DNA of 64,000 bases, taken from contig NC_072895.1 of assembly GCF_027943255.1 (NCBI RefSeq), positions 79,362,001 through 79,426,000 of the forward strand, in the 5' to 3' direction. Positions 34,049 to 45,394 of the stretch are shown in pieces. Position 1 is the stretch's first letter; every line of letters starts with the position of its first letter. The translations under genes were made by a program, and so were the position numbers. Under the pieces are notes generated by a model that was given only the letters and a program-made list of their open reading frames with translations, ran no database searches and was not told the DNA's origin. This DNA comes from Anastrepha obliqua (lineage: Eukaryota > Arthropoda > Insecta > Diptera > Tephritidae).

Positions 34049-34892
34049 CAGTGTTGCCAACGCCAATAAATCTGAGTCGCTAGGGCCAATATCAAAAGTC
34101 GCTAGAAAGTCGCTAACTCGCTCAGGGGCGTATCCTAAATTTCATTCTGAGAGATGCACAAGAGGCCAGCTGCGGACTTAAAATTTTTAGATGAATAATA
34201 ATTAAACCAGTAATACCAACTCTGCTGAAATTTTGAGATCAACGGAAGTTAGTCTCCTAAAATACTGCTTTTTTTCAGAGGTAAGTCCATTATTTAAACA
34301 ACCTCGAGATAGATTTAAATATTTTATATTTACTTAAAATGAATTAAAAAGTAAGTAAGCTAGAGAAAAGTAAACAATCAACTGAACCGATATCAATTCA
34401 ATTGTTTCACGTACAGAACATAATAAAATCCGGGGATTCCCCGACCGCATTGCTCTTATGCGATCAGTGGTAAAAATAATTTGGTTACTCATTGCAATTG
34501 TGTGAAACAAAGTGTAGTTGAATTGGAATATATTTTATTATTTCTTAATACAACGTATGACTTTTGTTAATTTCATAAAAAAATTTTAAGGTAAAAATAA
34601 ATTTAAAATTTCAATTATAGATCGATAATTTATCAACGATAACACACCAATAGGCAGTGCTTTATTTTATCTATAGTCAGTAAATTGTTACTCTAGAGTA
34701 TGGAAGGTAAAGGACATTCACGGGTAACCAAGTTGACAGAAAAGTATCTATTGCCTAAAAAAAGTATCTATTTCCAAAAGTCGCCAGATAAGTCGCTAAA
34801 TCATTTTTGTCGTCAAAACTTTTTTTTTTGTCGCCAAGACTCAAGCCAAAGTCCTCAGTTCGAGCGACAAAGTCGCTAAATTGGCAACACTG
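34049..34892. mobile_element. hAT-type non-autonomous element with 8 bp target duplication
   Basis: The ends are CAGTGTTGCCAA and TTGGCAACACTG, a perfect 12 bp inverted repeat. CACTTAAT lies on both sides (34041-34048 and 34893-34900); an 8 bp duplication is diagnostic of hAT transposition. Several AGTCGCTA/AGTCGCCA words sit near both ends, as expected of subterminal binding sites. The interior has no transposase. Confidence 0.93.
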
Positions 34893-34900
34893 CACTTAAT

Positions 34901-35299
34901 ACGTCAGCTCAGTAGCTGATTATGTCAAATTCACTGTGAACGGGATAGCGGTACACCTTCGACAGTACTGAGTAAATAGCAGAGCTCTCGCAAGACGGAG
35001 ACTCACACATTTAGGTGATGTGCTCTAAATCCCTTGGTAATATGGAACAAAAAGTCTGGGGAAGTTCTCAAATTCTTTAGAAGCCGCCAACTCTAGGCTC
35101 GCGATCAAGCACATTAGACCACATCAGAGGCCGCAGTGCACTACGGCCCAATAGAAGTAAAACAACAAAGATAAATATCGTTTACGATCTAAAAATCATA
35201 GGGTGGCATATTTTAACCAAGTTACTATTTAAATTGGTCGAATAGTAGGCAACCAATAAACTCATGGTGAAAAGAATTCAGAAGTTGTGGCGAACATTA
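34901..35299. other. Non-coding spacer
   Basis: 35095-35160 is somewhat GC-richer and could be a LINE 3' UTR remnant. Nothing is firm. Confidence 0.4.
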
Positions 35300-36101
35300 G
35301 ACCGTTAAACGACTTTCGGCGATGTTGAAAAAGTCCGCTCAGTTGCTGACGTAACCGGGGTTATGACAGCGGTTTATTTACAAGAACGGTAATTGTGTTG
35401 GTGATATGTGTATGAAAAAATCAACGCAGCCATCACCCATATTACATTGTTGTCATATGAACAACGTCAGAGTGGACGCAGGGATGATATATTTACAAGG
35501 TTTGGCCATTAACTATGGTGCAGAAGGAAATTGTGAGAGTAACTTCGGCTGCCGAGTACCTGGTGATGTTTAGTAACCAGCATAATGTTAACCAAAACAC
35601 TTAGATCTCAATTTATTTTGCTAAAACAGTGAAAAATGAAGTCAAAACCAATTCACAAGCTCACTAAGTGCATGGCAGCCCGCATAACTTTTACCAAAAC
35701 ACTAAAATCAGATTGAAAATATTTGCCAAATCTCAATTCAAAAGTGTTTGCCAAAACAGTGAAAAATCGAGTCAAAACCAATTCACAAGCTCGCTAAGTC
35801 CATGGCTGATCGCCGAGAACCTGGTATCGTGACAGCCGAAGCAGTATGAGTGAAGATTGTGTTGATGTTTATCGTATATCACCAACACAATCTTAGTTTT
35901 TTCGTAAACAAACAGCTTCATAACCACAGTTACGTCTGCCCTTAGCTGATTCTATCAAATTGTCTAGGAGTCGGTTAACGGCCCGATCTTGGCCACACCT
36001 TCTGAATTATTTTCACTATGAAATGAGCGGGCACGAATCTGCTGCCGAATCCCCAATAACGTGGCAGCCGAAAATACTCTCACAATGGTCAAACCTTGTA
36101 A
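35300..36101. repeat. Complex of interleaved inverted repeats and a direct repeat
   Basis: Arm A (35300-35406, with GACGTAACCGGGGTTATGA) pairs with A' (35873-35982, inverted, with TCATAACCACAGTTACGTC). Arm B (35492-35556, TTACAAGGTTTGGCCATT) pairs with B' (36061-36101, inverted). The order A-B-A'-B' is interleaved rather than nested. Between them two direct repeats (about 35597-35690 and 35737-35815) share AAAACAGTGAAAAAT, GTCAAAACCAATTCACAAGC and CTAAGT. A local hairpin (AAGATTGTGTTG with CAACACAATCTT) lies at 35847-35894. It is not a simple foldback element; no coding is seen. Confidence 0.7.
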
Positions 36102-37578
36102 TCTAGCAGCCTTGAATAAACTTACCCTGAAGAAAATACATTAACAGTTTCTTTTTTAACTTCTTACTCCCCTAAGGGTGAAAGGAAAAGTCATTTAAGC
36201 TTAGTTAAAAAGGTTTGGAAATGTTTCCGTTGAAGAAAAACAAGTGTTACTTTTATTGTTCGTTGTAAAAGGTGTATGTACATATATCAAAGCACAGTAA
36301 AAGCCTTGGAAATTTAATTTGGCGCACTTTTCCGTTATTTCTTTCATTTTGCTTCTTTTGACACGGTAATGACTTCTGGTGAAACTTTTCCTGCTGCACA
36401 AACAGCCTTACCGCTGTGCTCACTTGAAATTAATGCATTCCATTATCCTTTCAGTACCGACCGCAACTTTCTGTTTCCACATACAAACTCAAATTTCGCC
36501 ACACAAACTCAACAACTCAACTCAATTTTAAAAGTTTCTCTGCTTTGTCTTTCTCCTGAACTCCCCACGTATCTTCTTTCTTTCATTCTTGACTTTTCTG
36601 TCATTCTTGGATTTAATGATTGTTTGCGTTCGCTGCATTGGCAATGGAGATTTCTAAGAAATGAGCTAAATAGCTTTTTAAACACCCAACTGATCCCCCG
36701 CACTTAACGGCTGCTTAATAGAGACGACCGCATATGCGGAAGCAAAAATGTAATGTGAGTACAAATGAGAGTGAATAGCAGTTGTATCAGCAGTACATAA
36801 AAGGTTTCGATGGTCAAGTATCCTACGGCCATGTTTGCTTAAAAATTCATTAAACTTGACAAACAAATCAGCAGTACCCTGAAGTAAATAAGGAATTCTC
36901 GTAAATGAGATAAAGTGTAATGACCTCTTATTCAGAACTTATACATATTTATTTGCATGTTAAATACGTAGCATATACATATGTATATATAAAAAAACAT
37001 ATACAAATATACATATTTACTTATCTACATACCAAATGATTGAATTAAAATAAGGAAAATTTTAAAATAGAGTATAAGAAAATACTAATAAAGATTAATG
37101 CTAATAATACTCCTTCGCCTCGAATAACGAATTCAAAAACTGAAAATTAGCTATGTACCAACACGGGCCGAAAAACTATGGCATCGACTACAATCAATAT
37201 TTGTGAATATGCTGCTCTGTTCGTCTCCGCTGTTACGACTCATATTACTAAATTGTAATCTCCAGTTCTTCTTAGATTCCTCAAGCGTGTCTAACTACAT
37301 CATTTTGAAAATGTATCCCCTTCAAATAAAGTGGTATTTGAAATATACACCACACGAAAAAATATAAAACCAACTAAATTTCTTATATTTTTATTATCAG
37401 TTTAGGTCTAACAATTTATGTTTTTAATATTTAAACTTTTAAAGATAAATGTTTGAAAAATATCCATAAATAGACACGAATTTAACGAAAGTTAAATAAA
37501 CTATTAAGAAAAGTACAATCTACAGAACAAAAGAGTGTGAACCAATGTTATTTATGTGTAATGTAATATATTCATTTA
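36102..37578. other. Non-coding stretch
   Basis: Opposing frames at 36369-36707 (+) and 36509-36703 (-) have no domain. An ATAC/TATG-rich patch lies near 36945-37020. No gene is called. Confidence 0.45.
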
Positions 37579-38862
37579 CGAGGGGTGCCGGGATTAGAGA
37601 ACAAAAACAAATTTTAATCATCGAAAATCACTTTATTGTTTTTCAAAATATTCTCCATGAAGATCTATACACTTTTGCATGCGTTTGAACCAATTGTCGA
37701 AGCACTTTTGCCACTCTGAATGAGGTACCTCCAAAACATGCATTCTGAATGCCGCAACCGCTTCTTCAGGTGTCGAAAAACGTTGACCTCTCAGTTTGTT
37801 TTTTACGTACGGGAATAAAAAGAAGTCATTCGGTGCCAAGTCAGGACTATACGGCGGATGATGACCCATTAATTCAATGTTTTGGGTGCTCAAAAATGCA
37901 GTTGTTTGAGCCGATCTGTGAGAGCTCGCATTGTCCTGGTGAAGAGTGATCCGTCTTTGGCGATTGGTTTTCCTAATTTCTTGGAAGACAACTGGCAAAC
38001 AAATGGTTGTGTACCACTCAGAATTTACTGTTCTGCGTTGTTCTAGTGGTACGTTTGCGACATGTCCAGTTTTTCCGAAAAAGCAGGCGACCATTTGCTT
38101 GGAAGTGCTTCGTGCGCGAACAACTTTTGTTGGATTTGGCTCATCTTGAAACACCCATACAGTCGACTGCTGTTTACTTTCGGGCTCATACGCGTAAATC
38201 CATGATTCATCACCTGTCACGATGTCATAAACGTGTTTCGAAGCCCCGCGATCGTATTTTTTGAGCATTTCCTTCGACCAATCGACACGAGCCTTTTTTT
38301 GAGCGATTGACAAATTGTGTGGGATCCAACGCGAACAAATTTTTTTGACAGTCAAATGTTTATGCAATATTGAATGTATGCTGGTCCCACTAATGCCTAA
38401 GATTGTCTCAATCTCACGATAGGTCACATGTCGATCTTGCAATATCAGTTCGCGCACAGCATCAATGGTTTTGGGAACAACAACTTATTTTGGACGACCT
38501 TCACGAAATTCGTCTTGGAGTGAACTACGACCACGATTGAATTTACCATACCATCGATAAACACTGGTCCTTGATGGAGCTTCATCGCCAAAAAATGAAT
38601 TAAGTTCATCCATGCAATGTTGCTGAGTTAATCTACGTCGAAAGTTGTAAAAAATAATCGCACGAAAATGTTCACGATTTAATTCCATTTTTGGACCGAG
38701 ATGAATCTTTTAAGTTACTGTAAACAACACAAATAGCGCTGGTATTTCAAAACGTTCTGAGTACGTAAAAGCCAAAAAATGTCAAACTTTGCGATACAGC
38801 TGTCAGTTGCCAGATTGCAACCCCATGGTTGCCAAATCCTGCCAAATAAAAGGCACCCCTCA
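37579..38862 (-). mobile_element. DD34D-class mariner element, copy 1
   Basis: The 1284 bp element is flanked by TA (37577-37578 and 38863-38864). The ends share GAGGGGTGCC inverted; the left terminal repeat appears shortened by about 11 bp compared with the right end and with copy 2. It holds one minus-strand transposase gene broken by a single stop. It is closely similar to the copy at 48806-49870. Confidence 0.92.
37633..38688 (-). pseudogene. Mariner transposase, copy 1 (one in-frame stop)
   Basis: A 352-codon frame starts at ATG 38688 (MELNREHFRAIIFYNFRRRL). The helix-turn-helix N-terminus (TSVYRWYGKFNRGR) is followed by RPK and a TAA at 38485-38487, the only break. It continues through IVTGDESWIYAYEPE (first Asp), LHQDNASSH (second Asp), YSPDLAPNDFFLFP (third Asp) and WFKRMQKCIDLHGEYFEKQ at the C-terminus. 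A GAT/ATC triplet duplication gives an extra His before PPYSPDLAP, so the last spacing is 35 instead of 34; copy 2 has the canonical 34. It was a cut-and-paste transposase, nearly intact apart from the stop. Confidence 0.93.
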
Positions 38863-38934
38863 TATAAACAAATAGAATTCTTGCGGTTAGTTTATAATTT
38901 GGAGCTTAGTTATTTGTGTTGGATCCGCCTCTGA

Positions 38935-39880
38935 CTATGATTTCTTGAAGTCGTCGAGGCGTCAATTTGATTAAGTTTCTTTATGATATTTTGATCAATT
39001 TTTGACGATTCGATATTAATCGCACTTCTTAGGCTTTTAGCGATATCAAGCTGTATTTCATTTTTAAAAACCGATTGAGGAAGTATTGCTCATACATTTT
39101 CGATTTGGTTTAGGTCACGGCTGCAGACAGGCCACTATAAAATTAGTATTTACTTCGTTGCCAAAAGCTCTTTTGTTGCTTTGGAAGCGTGAACCTCTGC
39201 GTTGTCATGCTGGAAAACCCACTTCTCATCGAAATTATCATCAAAAAAAGTAATAATGTGAAGTAAGTCGTAGAAGTTCTATATACTTGGCACTATTCAT
39301 TTTTGTGAATATGGAACTTATAGTCGTTTTGCCTCTGAAACTAATGGCTGCCCAAACCATGACAGAAACCTCTCGTAAATTACATACCATCCTCTTCTCC
39401 TTTTTCTTCTGTTTATCATGCCAATACATTTGGGAATCATCTCATCCGCCCCGGCTTAATTTTTTTTCATCGGGAAAAATTACATTTCCCCATTAATCTT
39501 CACAAAATTGGTACTTTTCGGCAAATGTCATCTGGCCTTTTTGTGTTGTGTAGTTAACTTAGGTTAAGGTACTCGTTTTACATATTCTACACTAGAATTT
39601 CATATTAACGGTGCGTTTAATTTCAGCAGGACTATTTGATTTATTTATAGCGAAAAGTTTGATTTCCCAAACATCTCTAGCAATAAGCCTTCTATCACTT
39701 CTTTTGGTACATCCGTACTTTTCTTTCAAATAGAAATAATGCAAAACCACAATTTCGCTTCTTTTTAATTTTTAAGAAATCTCTCGTATTGTAAGACCTC
39801 TCTCTCCATGCTGAAAATTTTCCCCGCTTAAATTTAGACAAACCGTTTGCGCATGGCATATTTTTGGTTTCTAAACCAAA
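38935..39880 (-). pseudogene. Tc1-like (DD34E) transposase relic
   Basis: Minus-strand fragments in order: an N-terminal RGK-rich region (about 39840), a FPDEKK motif (first Asp, about 39495), MYWHDKQKKKEKRMVCNLRE with VSVMVWAAISFRGKTTIS (39300-39430), WVFQHDNAEVHASKATKEL (second Asp, about 39195) and SRDLNQIENV (catalytic Glu, about 39110). That is the DDE arrangement of Tc1 rather than mariner. There are several stops and frameshifts, and no TIRs were recognised. Confidence 0.8.
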
Positions 39881-40377
39881 AAACCCCATAAATATGAGAA
39901 CGAGATAAAGCGATCAAAAACACTTAAAAAATTATTTTCCTTCAATAACTTACATTGTAAACTTTTAAATTAAAGGCAAACGCTTTTGGCCTTATAATTA
40001 TTTCGTTTTGCACAGAACAAGAATTTGCGCGTTACTAATATACCAGCAAAAAATGCCTAATAATTTCTTTATGAGATGCCGTTTTAAACATACAATAAAC
40101 GAAACGATATTGGGGCCTTTTATTATTATTGTAGATTAGTAAATATCATCGTAATCAAATTGGCCTTATAATCGAGCGGTGGAAGTTATAAAATGCGTGA
40201 CTAGGGAATGAAAATTTTCAAATGATTCGAGATTTCGAAATTTTTGTTTGCAAAATAAAACCTTAAACTTTTTTTTTACGTTGACTCTTTACTTAAATTG
40301 CAAACAATTAAATTCCAAAAAAGCTTCCTTTGGAAAGTATTGAACGGACGTCCCAGAAAACATTAATAAGGTTATAA
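39881..40377. other. AT-rich non-coding spacer
   Basis: Nothing recognised. Confidence 0.45.
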
Positions 40378-40450
40378 AGGGTATTTTAAAATACACGACT
40401 AGATGTTGTTTTAAAATAAAACACGTAAAATTTAGATTTTTTCAGGTTTC
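40378..40450 (+). repeat. Dispersed repeat B, copy 2
   Basis: Matches 12843-12920 (TATTTTAAAATAC, CTAGATGTTGTTTT, TTTCAGGTTTCAC). It ends exactly where the LINE fragment begins, so it may be flanking sequence or an element sharing that junction. Confidence 0.62.
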
Positions 40451-41170
40451 ACCTGATCTGCTACCACCAGCTGGTACCGCATCAAAACTGTCAGAGCCGG
40501 AGCGTCTATATCCATTCGGACGACATGACCCAGCCAACGCAAACGCTTCCTTTTTATTCGTTGCGCTATGCCTATGACGTAGTAAAGCTCATACAGCTCA
40601 TCGTTCCATCGCCTGCGATACTCACCATTGTTATCGTGCGTGGAATCTTTCTTGCGTGGAATCTTTCTCTCAAACACTCCAAGTGACGCCTCATCGGATA
40701 TTGTCATCGTCCAAGCTTCTGTGCCATACGTTAGGACGGGCATGATGAGAGCCTTATAGAGCGTTAGTTTTGTTCGTCGATAGAGTACTTTATTACTCTA
40801 CTTAGTCCAAAGTAGCACTTATTGACAAGAGAGATTCTCCGTTGGATTTCAAGGCTGACATTGTTATTGATGTTAAGATAAACGAAGTATCTTACAACCT
40901 CGACTGTGTCGACTGTTTGTGTGATGACAGGACGCTATTATAAAAAACTGTGCCGAAGCTACTAAGTTCAGCGGCTCGCACGATCTTTTCCAGAATCAGG
41001 TTAAAGAAGTCAAACAATAGAGAGTCACCCAGTCTGAAACCTCGTTTGGTATCAAACGTCTCGTAGACGTCCTTCCTAATTTTGACGGCGCTGCAAGTAT
41101 TGTCAAACCTCATTTTGCACAACCGCACAACCAACATTGCGGCATATAGGCAACTTATTTTGTACTGCAT
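40440..41170 (-). pseudogene. LINE reverse transcriptase fragment (minus strand)
   Basis: 40892-41170 (-) encodes an RT core piece: TFDTKRGFRLGDSLLFDFFN, then LEKIVRAAELS. 40432-40743 (-) encodes the thumb/C-terminal part: MPVLTYGTEAWTM, SDEASLGVFERKI, YRRRWNDELYELY and LRWLGHVVRMD. The active-site YADD region that should lie between them is deleted. LYGSEAW...RWLGHV-type C-termini belong to LINE RTs without RNase H. Related sequence is at 45395-45850. Confidence 0.83.
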
Positions 41171-41772
41171 TCAATCATAGTAAATATTTTTATTTGTATT
41201 GCCATATATTTTTACATACACATAGATTCAAGTTTACCTACCAACCGAACAGCTGACAAAACAATTAATTCACCCCAACTAATCCAGAATCTAGCGCTTC
41301 ATTAAATCTTCTCCTAACCGACTGTAATCATTTCTCAACGAACATTAAGCAGCAGTTCAAGGATGCTAAAACCACCATTACCAGCAGGATAACAACGTTT
41401 ATAGCACAAAACAAAAACAAAAACAACTTGCAGTCTCTTCAGTCTAGTAGTCTTCAGTCTCCAGTTGCATAATTATGCAAGTATGTATGTATGTTTATTA
41501 CTCTGTGAACCCTTTCGTTTATTCATCTGAAGCGAGTGTTTTATGTTCAAACTCATTACAAGATCCCGTCCATAAGATTAGTTGGAAAATAAGCGTTACG
41601 TGTTAACAACGCAAGGAGTAACGCCTGTAGTATGCATACCAGTGTGACCAGATGATAGAAAAAAGAGTTAATTGGCTTTAAAAACAATTGTGAAATGTTG
41701 GAAGCTATGAAAAACTAAGCTAAATAAAATACAACAATTTGTGTGCAAAGTTCCTTTCGTATATTTTGTACT
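41171..41772. other. Non-coding spacer
   Basis: Contains a short CAGTCT-type repeat (41432-41465) and a GTAT microsatellite (41478-41495). Confidence 0.5.
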
Positions 41773-42244
41773 TTAACCCTTTCGCTACTGCTGGGACACT
41801 GATATCCCACAGCATTTTCACTTCACCCTGAAACTTGCAATTTTCATAGGAAACTCAACCAAAATGTCCTAATCAATAGCTGCGAACAATACCTTCAATT
41901 TACCGTTATCCGCATTCCACACTGTTTCAATCGTGTTTAGTTTTGATCAGTTGTTTGAGAGCAGTCGCTAATATTGCATCAAATTTACGCGTAATTTTGG
42001 TGAAATAATACGTATTTTTATAAGAAGTGTTAATTTTTCTAAAGAAAAATATTGCCCATTTACTGGTAAGTGCAAATATATATTTTAATAAGAGTTTTGT
42101 GAAAAACATTCAGCGAAAATTAATTTTGGGATGCATGTGTCCCAGCAGGGCTTTATATAGGGACATATATGTCCCAGCAGTACGTTGTACATAATGTATC
42201 ACACAGCTAATTTTTTTATTTTTGCAACTTCGTAGACAGCAAAA

Positions 42245-43601
42245 ATGTCGAAATTAAATCGCGATCAAATTAGTGCATTACTTTAAGAAGATGATGATGA
42301 ATCCATGGAATCAGGAACTGATTTTAGTGACGAAAGTGATGATATTTACAGTCCTGAGTTAGATAAAACCACTGGTAATGACGATTCTTCCAGCGATTCA
42401 GAGGAGACCGGATTGAGTGACGAGAATGGTGGCATATACGATCAACCTGCACGAGGTGAGGAAGCCTCAGGCACGGTTATTTGGAGCACACCGAATGAGT
42501 CGTTTGTTTCAAGAAAATCGGTTAGTAACCACCGCGAATGCAAAATTGCAGTAAATATTGAGCGCCACTCAACCCCCTACAAAATTTTTCGCAAATTGTT
42601 TCCAAGAAGCATATCTTTGTATATACATTGCCCAAGCAATATATGCCACTCAAGCCAGTGAAACGGGGCATCAAAATGTGGCTTCGCTGCGATTCTTTGA
42701 CTGGAGACACCTATGACATGAGTATCTATTGTGGAAAGAAGAATCTGTCCTTGAAAGGACACTCGGCGAACGAGTTGTGAATGAGCTTACAGCAACGATT
42801 TCTAACCATGACGTGACACTTTGCTTTGATCGTTTTTTCACCACTGTTAATCTTATTAACAACATACAATATCCAGCTTTGGGAACATTCATATCCAACC
42901 GGAAGAATGTTCCGAAAATACCAGAAAAATTGCAGCGAGGCGAAGCTATTTTCAAAGTTAATTCGGCGGGTACGAAGTCAAACTAAAACCCTTTAATTAA
43001 TTTTTTAAGTAACTTTCTTGATTGCAGGTACCATAGCGGTAAAGTGGCAGGACTTCAAAGAGGTAACGCTGCTCAGTAACTGCCAAACTCTGAAATGAGC
43101 ACTATTAGACGCAAAATGAAAGATGGAACTGAGGCAGAGTTTCCATGCCCTGACATCGTAAAGACGTACCGCGCAATAATGGGCGGTGTGGACTTGGCAG
43201 ATCAAATGTCGGGATTGTATGATATAAACAGAAAATCAAATAAATGGTGGAAAAAAGTATTTTATCGTGGCATGATGATGGCTGCTGTAAACACTTGGAT
43301 TATATATTCGGAGCTGAATAGGAAGAAACCTGCCTTCTTACCAGTGCTGGTCGAGATGGCTGAGTCGCTAATTGAAAAAGGAAAAGAATCTACCGTATAT
43401 AAACGATCCCGTCGGTCTGGAAGATCATCGAATAGGTACAAATCAATGACAAATGTGGGGGATCATTTACTCATAGAGCAGTATAAAAGACGTCGGTGCG
43501 TAGCATGCGCCAATCGAAAAGTCGAGAAAAGAACAAAAATTATTTGCCGGGCTTGTAATTTGCCATTCTGTATACAATGTTTCGCTTCATCACATTCATA
43601 A
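42245..43601 (+). pseudogene. piggyBac-like transposase with a 58 nt intron
   Basis: Starts MSKLNRDQISALL at 42245, with a TAA at codon 14 (42284-42286), then an acidic N-terminus (MESGTDFSDESDD). Residues equivalent to about 125 positions, including the first catalytic Asp, are deleted near 42625-42640, where FPRSIS meets YMPLKPVKRGIKMW. It continues with a frameshift near 42735, CFDRFFTTVNL (second Asp) and FKVNSAG. GT-AG intron 42970-43027 then restores NSAG-TIAVKWQD. A second frameshift lies near 43085, then IMGGVDLADQM (third Asp), KSNKWWKK and a C-terminal cysteine-rich finger (CVACANRK ... CRACNLPFCIQC). Unable to encode an enzyme as it stands. Confidence 0.92.
42970..43027 (+). other. 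Predicted intron in the piggyBac transposase
   Basis: Begins GTACGAAG and ends TTTCTTGATTGCAG with a pyrimidine-rich acceptor. Splicing joins GCGG to GTACC, giving N-S-A-G-T-I, the expected family sequence; unspliced reading hits a stop after TKSN. 58 nt is a normal length for a fly intron. Confidence 0.82.
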
Positions 43602-43859
43602 AATAAATGAAAGTACAAATCATATGTTATTACCAAAAAAATGTTTCTACTTTCTAGGTGTAGTTTGTACCCTGTTGGGACAAATATATCCCATTTTTAA
43701 ATACTGTAGGGACACATATGTCCCACCTCAAAATACCGTTATCTACATAAGTTACAAGCTTCATCTAGTTTCTATGCACATAAAGTACCAATGGGTATCC
43801 AAAAACTCAAAAATAAAGTTTGAGCAAATCCCCTGCAAAAGTCGGAGCGAAAGGGTTAA

Positions 43860-44737
43860 GACTCAGATGATCACTGACTGCTGAATCGGTGGGGGACCAC
43901 TTTGAGTAAAATAAGTCGATTTTTCTAACAACCACACTCTTTACTGCTCTTATTCTTCAGAGTTCCATTCACTTCGGAATGCGCCTTGTAGTTAAATGTA
44001 TGTTTGTATTTACCTATGCTCGTAAGTATTTGTTTATTTTGCTAACTAAGCCGTCGTTTGATACATTCATTTTGATGTTGTCGCTAATTAAACTGACCAC
44101 AAAATTATTTCGGAAATCGTATGCTAAAATTGTTATTGACTATGTACTTATAATTTAAATACCATATACATACGTACTTATGCAACTTTAATGTAGCTTA
44201 TTGAATTGTGGTTCATTGCCTTAAAATTAGGTGAAGTTCATGCAATGGAAAAAATGTATTATTCGCCATTTTGCTTACTGGTTTTTGAACTGGGTTGCTT
44301 TTATAGAAATATTAATTTTCATTTTTAACACCACCAAGTCTTTGCATCTTCTCTCGATACCAAACAAAATTGAAATGCCGAATAAATAAGTACCTCCCCT
44401 TAAATTTATGGTTGCGTCAATAGAGGGTTGGACCTTTTTTTTAAACTTTCGGTTGGGAGCCCGGGTCTAGCCAGACCCTATGTATTTACATGCATTTGTA
44501 TGAGAATATGTGGGAAATGGGCCATATTTATAAGTTATTTTTAAGTATTGCAGGTATATATTTTTAATTTCTTACAGGTACGAGTATGTATTTACAAAAG
44601 CAAGTTGGCATAAGGGTTGGAATGTTTCATTAAGTTCGTAATTTGTTTAATTTGTTGTTTCGCTACTCGAGAGACTAAAATAAATTTTTGGCCAGAAGGG
44701 CTTAAATTGTTAATTTCTCATTCTAGATATTAAAATA
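43860..44737. other. AT-rich non-coding stretch
   Basis: Nothing recognised. Confidence 0.45.
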
Positions 44738-45370
44738 TTCCATGTCAAGCGTGAGACCATCTGGGCTGCGCTGAGGAGAAGAGGTATCCCCGAAAAACTT
44801 GTTAGAGCCTTTTCACGTGCTACCTGGTGTACGAACAAAAATCAACAGAGGGGCATCCACTGGCAGATTAACAACCCATTCCTCAGATACCTGGCATACG
44901 CTGATGACATTTGTTTGCTCGCATACAAGCTGTATGTCCCCAAATTTCTTACACAAGCTATGCAGGAAAAATAAGAACCATCCGGCCTCAAAGGCAACGT
45001 CGGAAAAACGAAAGCGCTGTATCTCATTGACAACAGTTCGACAACAGTTCGTTGACAAATTCTGCTACTTTGACTACATGGTCCTGCCGGATGACGGCTC
45101 TGGCCTCGGACAATAACCAACGCATCAGACGTTGCATCAGAAATCAAAAACAGGAAATGGTAATGAATTGGCCACACGCTAAAAAAAATGACGACAACGT
45201 CGCCAAACAATCGTTACGCTAGAATCCATTGCAACAAAGTGGTAGAGGAATTGGCGGACCACGTACCACCTGGCGATGCTCAACAGAAGCTGAAATGAAG
45301 TCTGTTGGATTATCGTGGAATGAACTAAGATCCCTGACACAAAACCGTGTCCGTTGGCGAAGAGGAGAGG
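44738..45370 (+). pseudogene. LINE reverse transcriptase relic (plus strand)
   Basis: Translation with frame changes gives VKRETIWAALRRRGIPEKLV (RT fingers), LRYLAYADDICLL (the YADD catalytic box, about 44887-44926), GNVGKTKALY, then IGHTLKKNDDNVAKQSL, GGPRTTWRCSTEAEMKSVG and LSWNELRSLTQNRVRWR. It is condensed by deletions between motifs. Another LINE fragment in opposite orientation starts just after it. Confidence 0.8.
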
Positions 45371-45394
45371 TATATATGTATATATATATATGCG

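Larger units (their letters stand above)
41777..43855 (+). mobile_element. piggyBac-family element with TTAA target sites
   Basis: TTAA lies on both sides (41773-41776 and 43856-43859). The termini CCCTTTCGCT and AGCGAAAGGG are perfect 10 bp inverted repeats. Near both ends lie palindromic motifs with GGGACA ... TGTCCC-like halves (about 41797, 42136-42178, 43676-43695, 43709-43727), probably subterminal transposase sites. The central gene on the + strand is a broken piggyBac transposase. At 2.1 kb the element is somewhat shorter than intact relatives because of an internal deletion. Confidence 0.93.
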
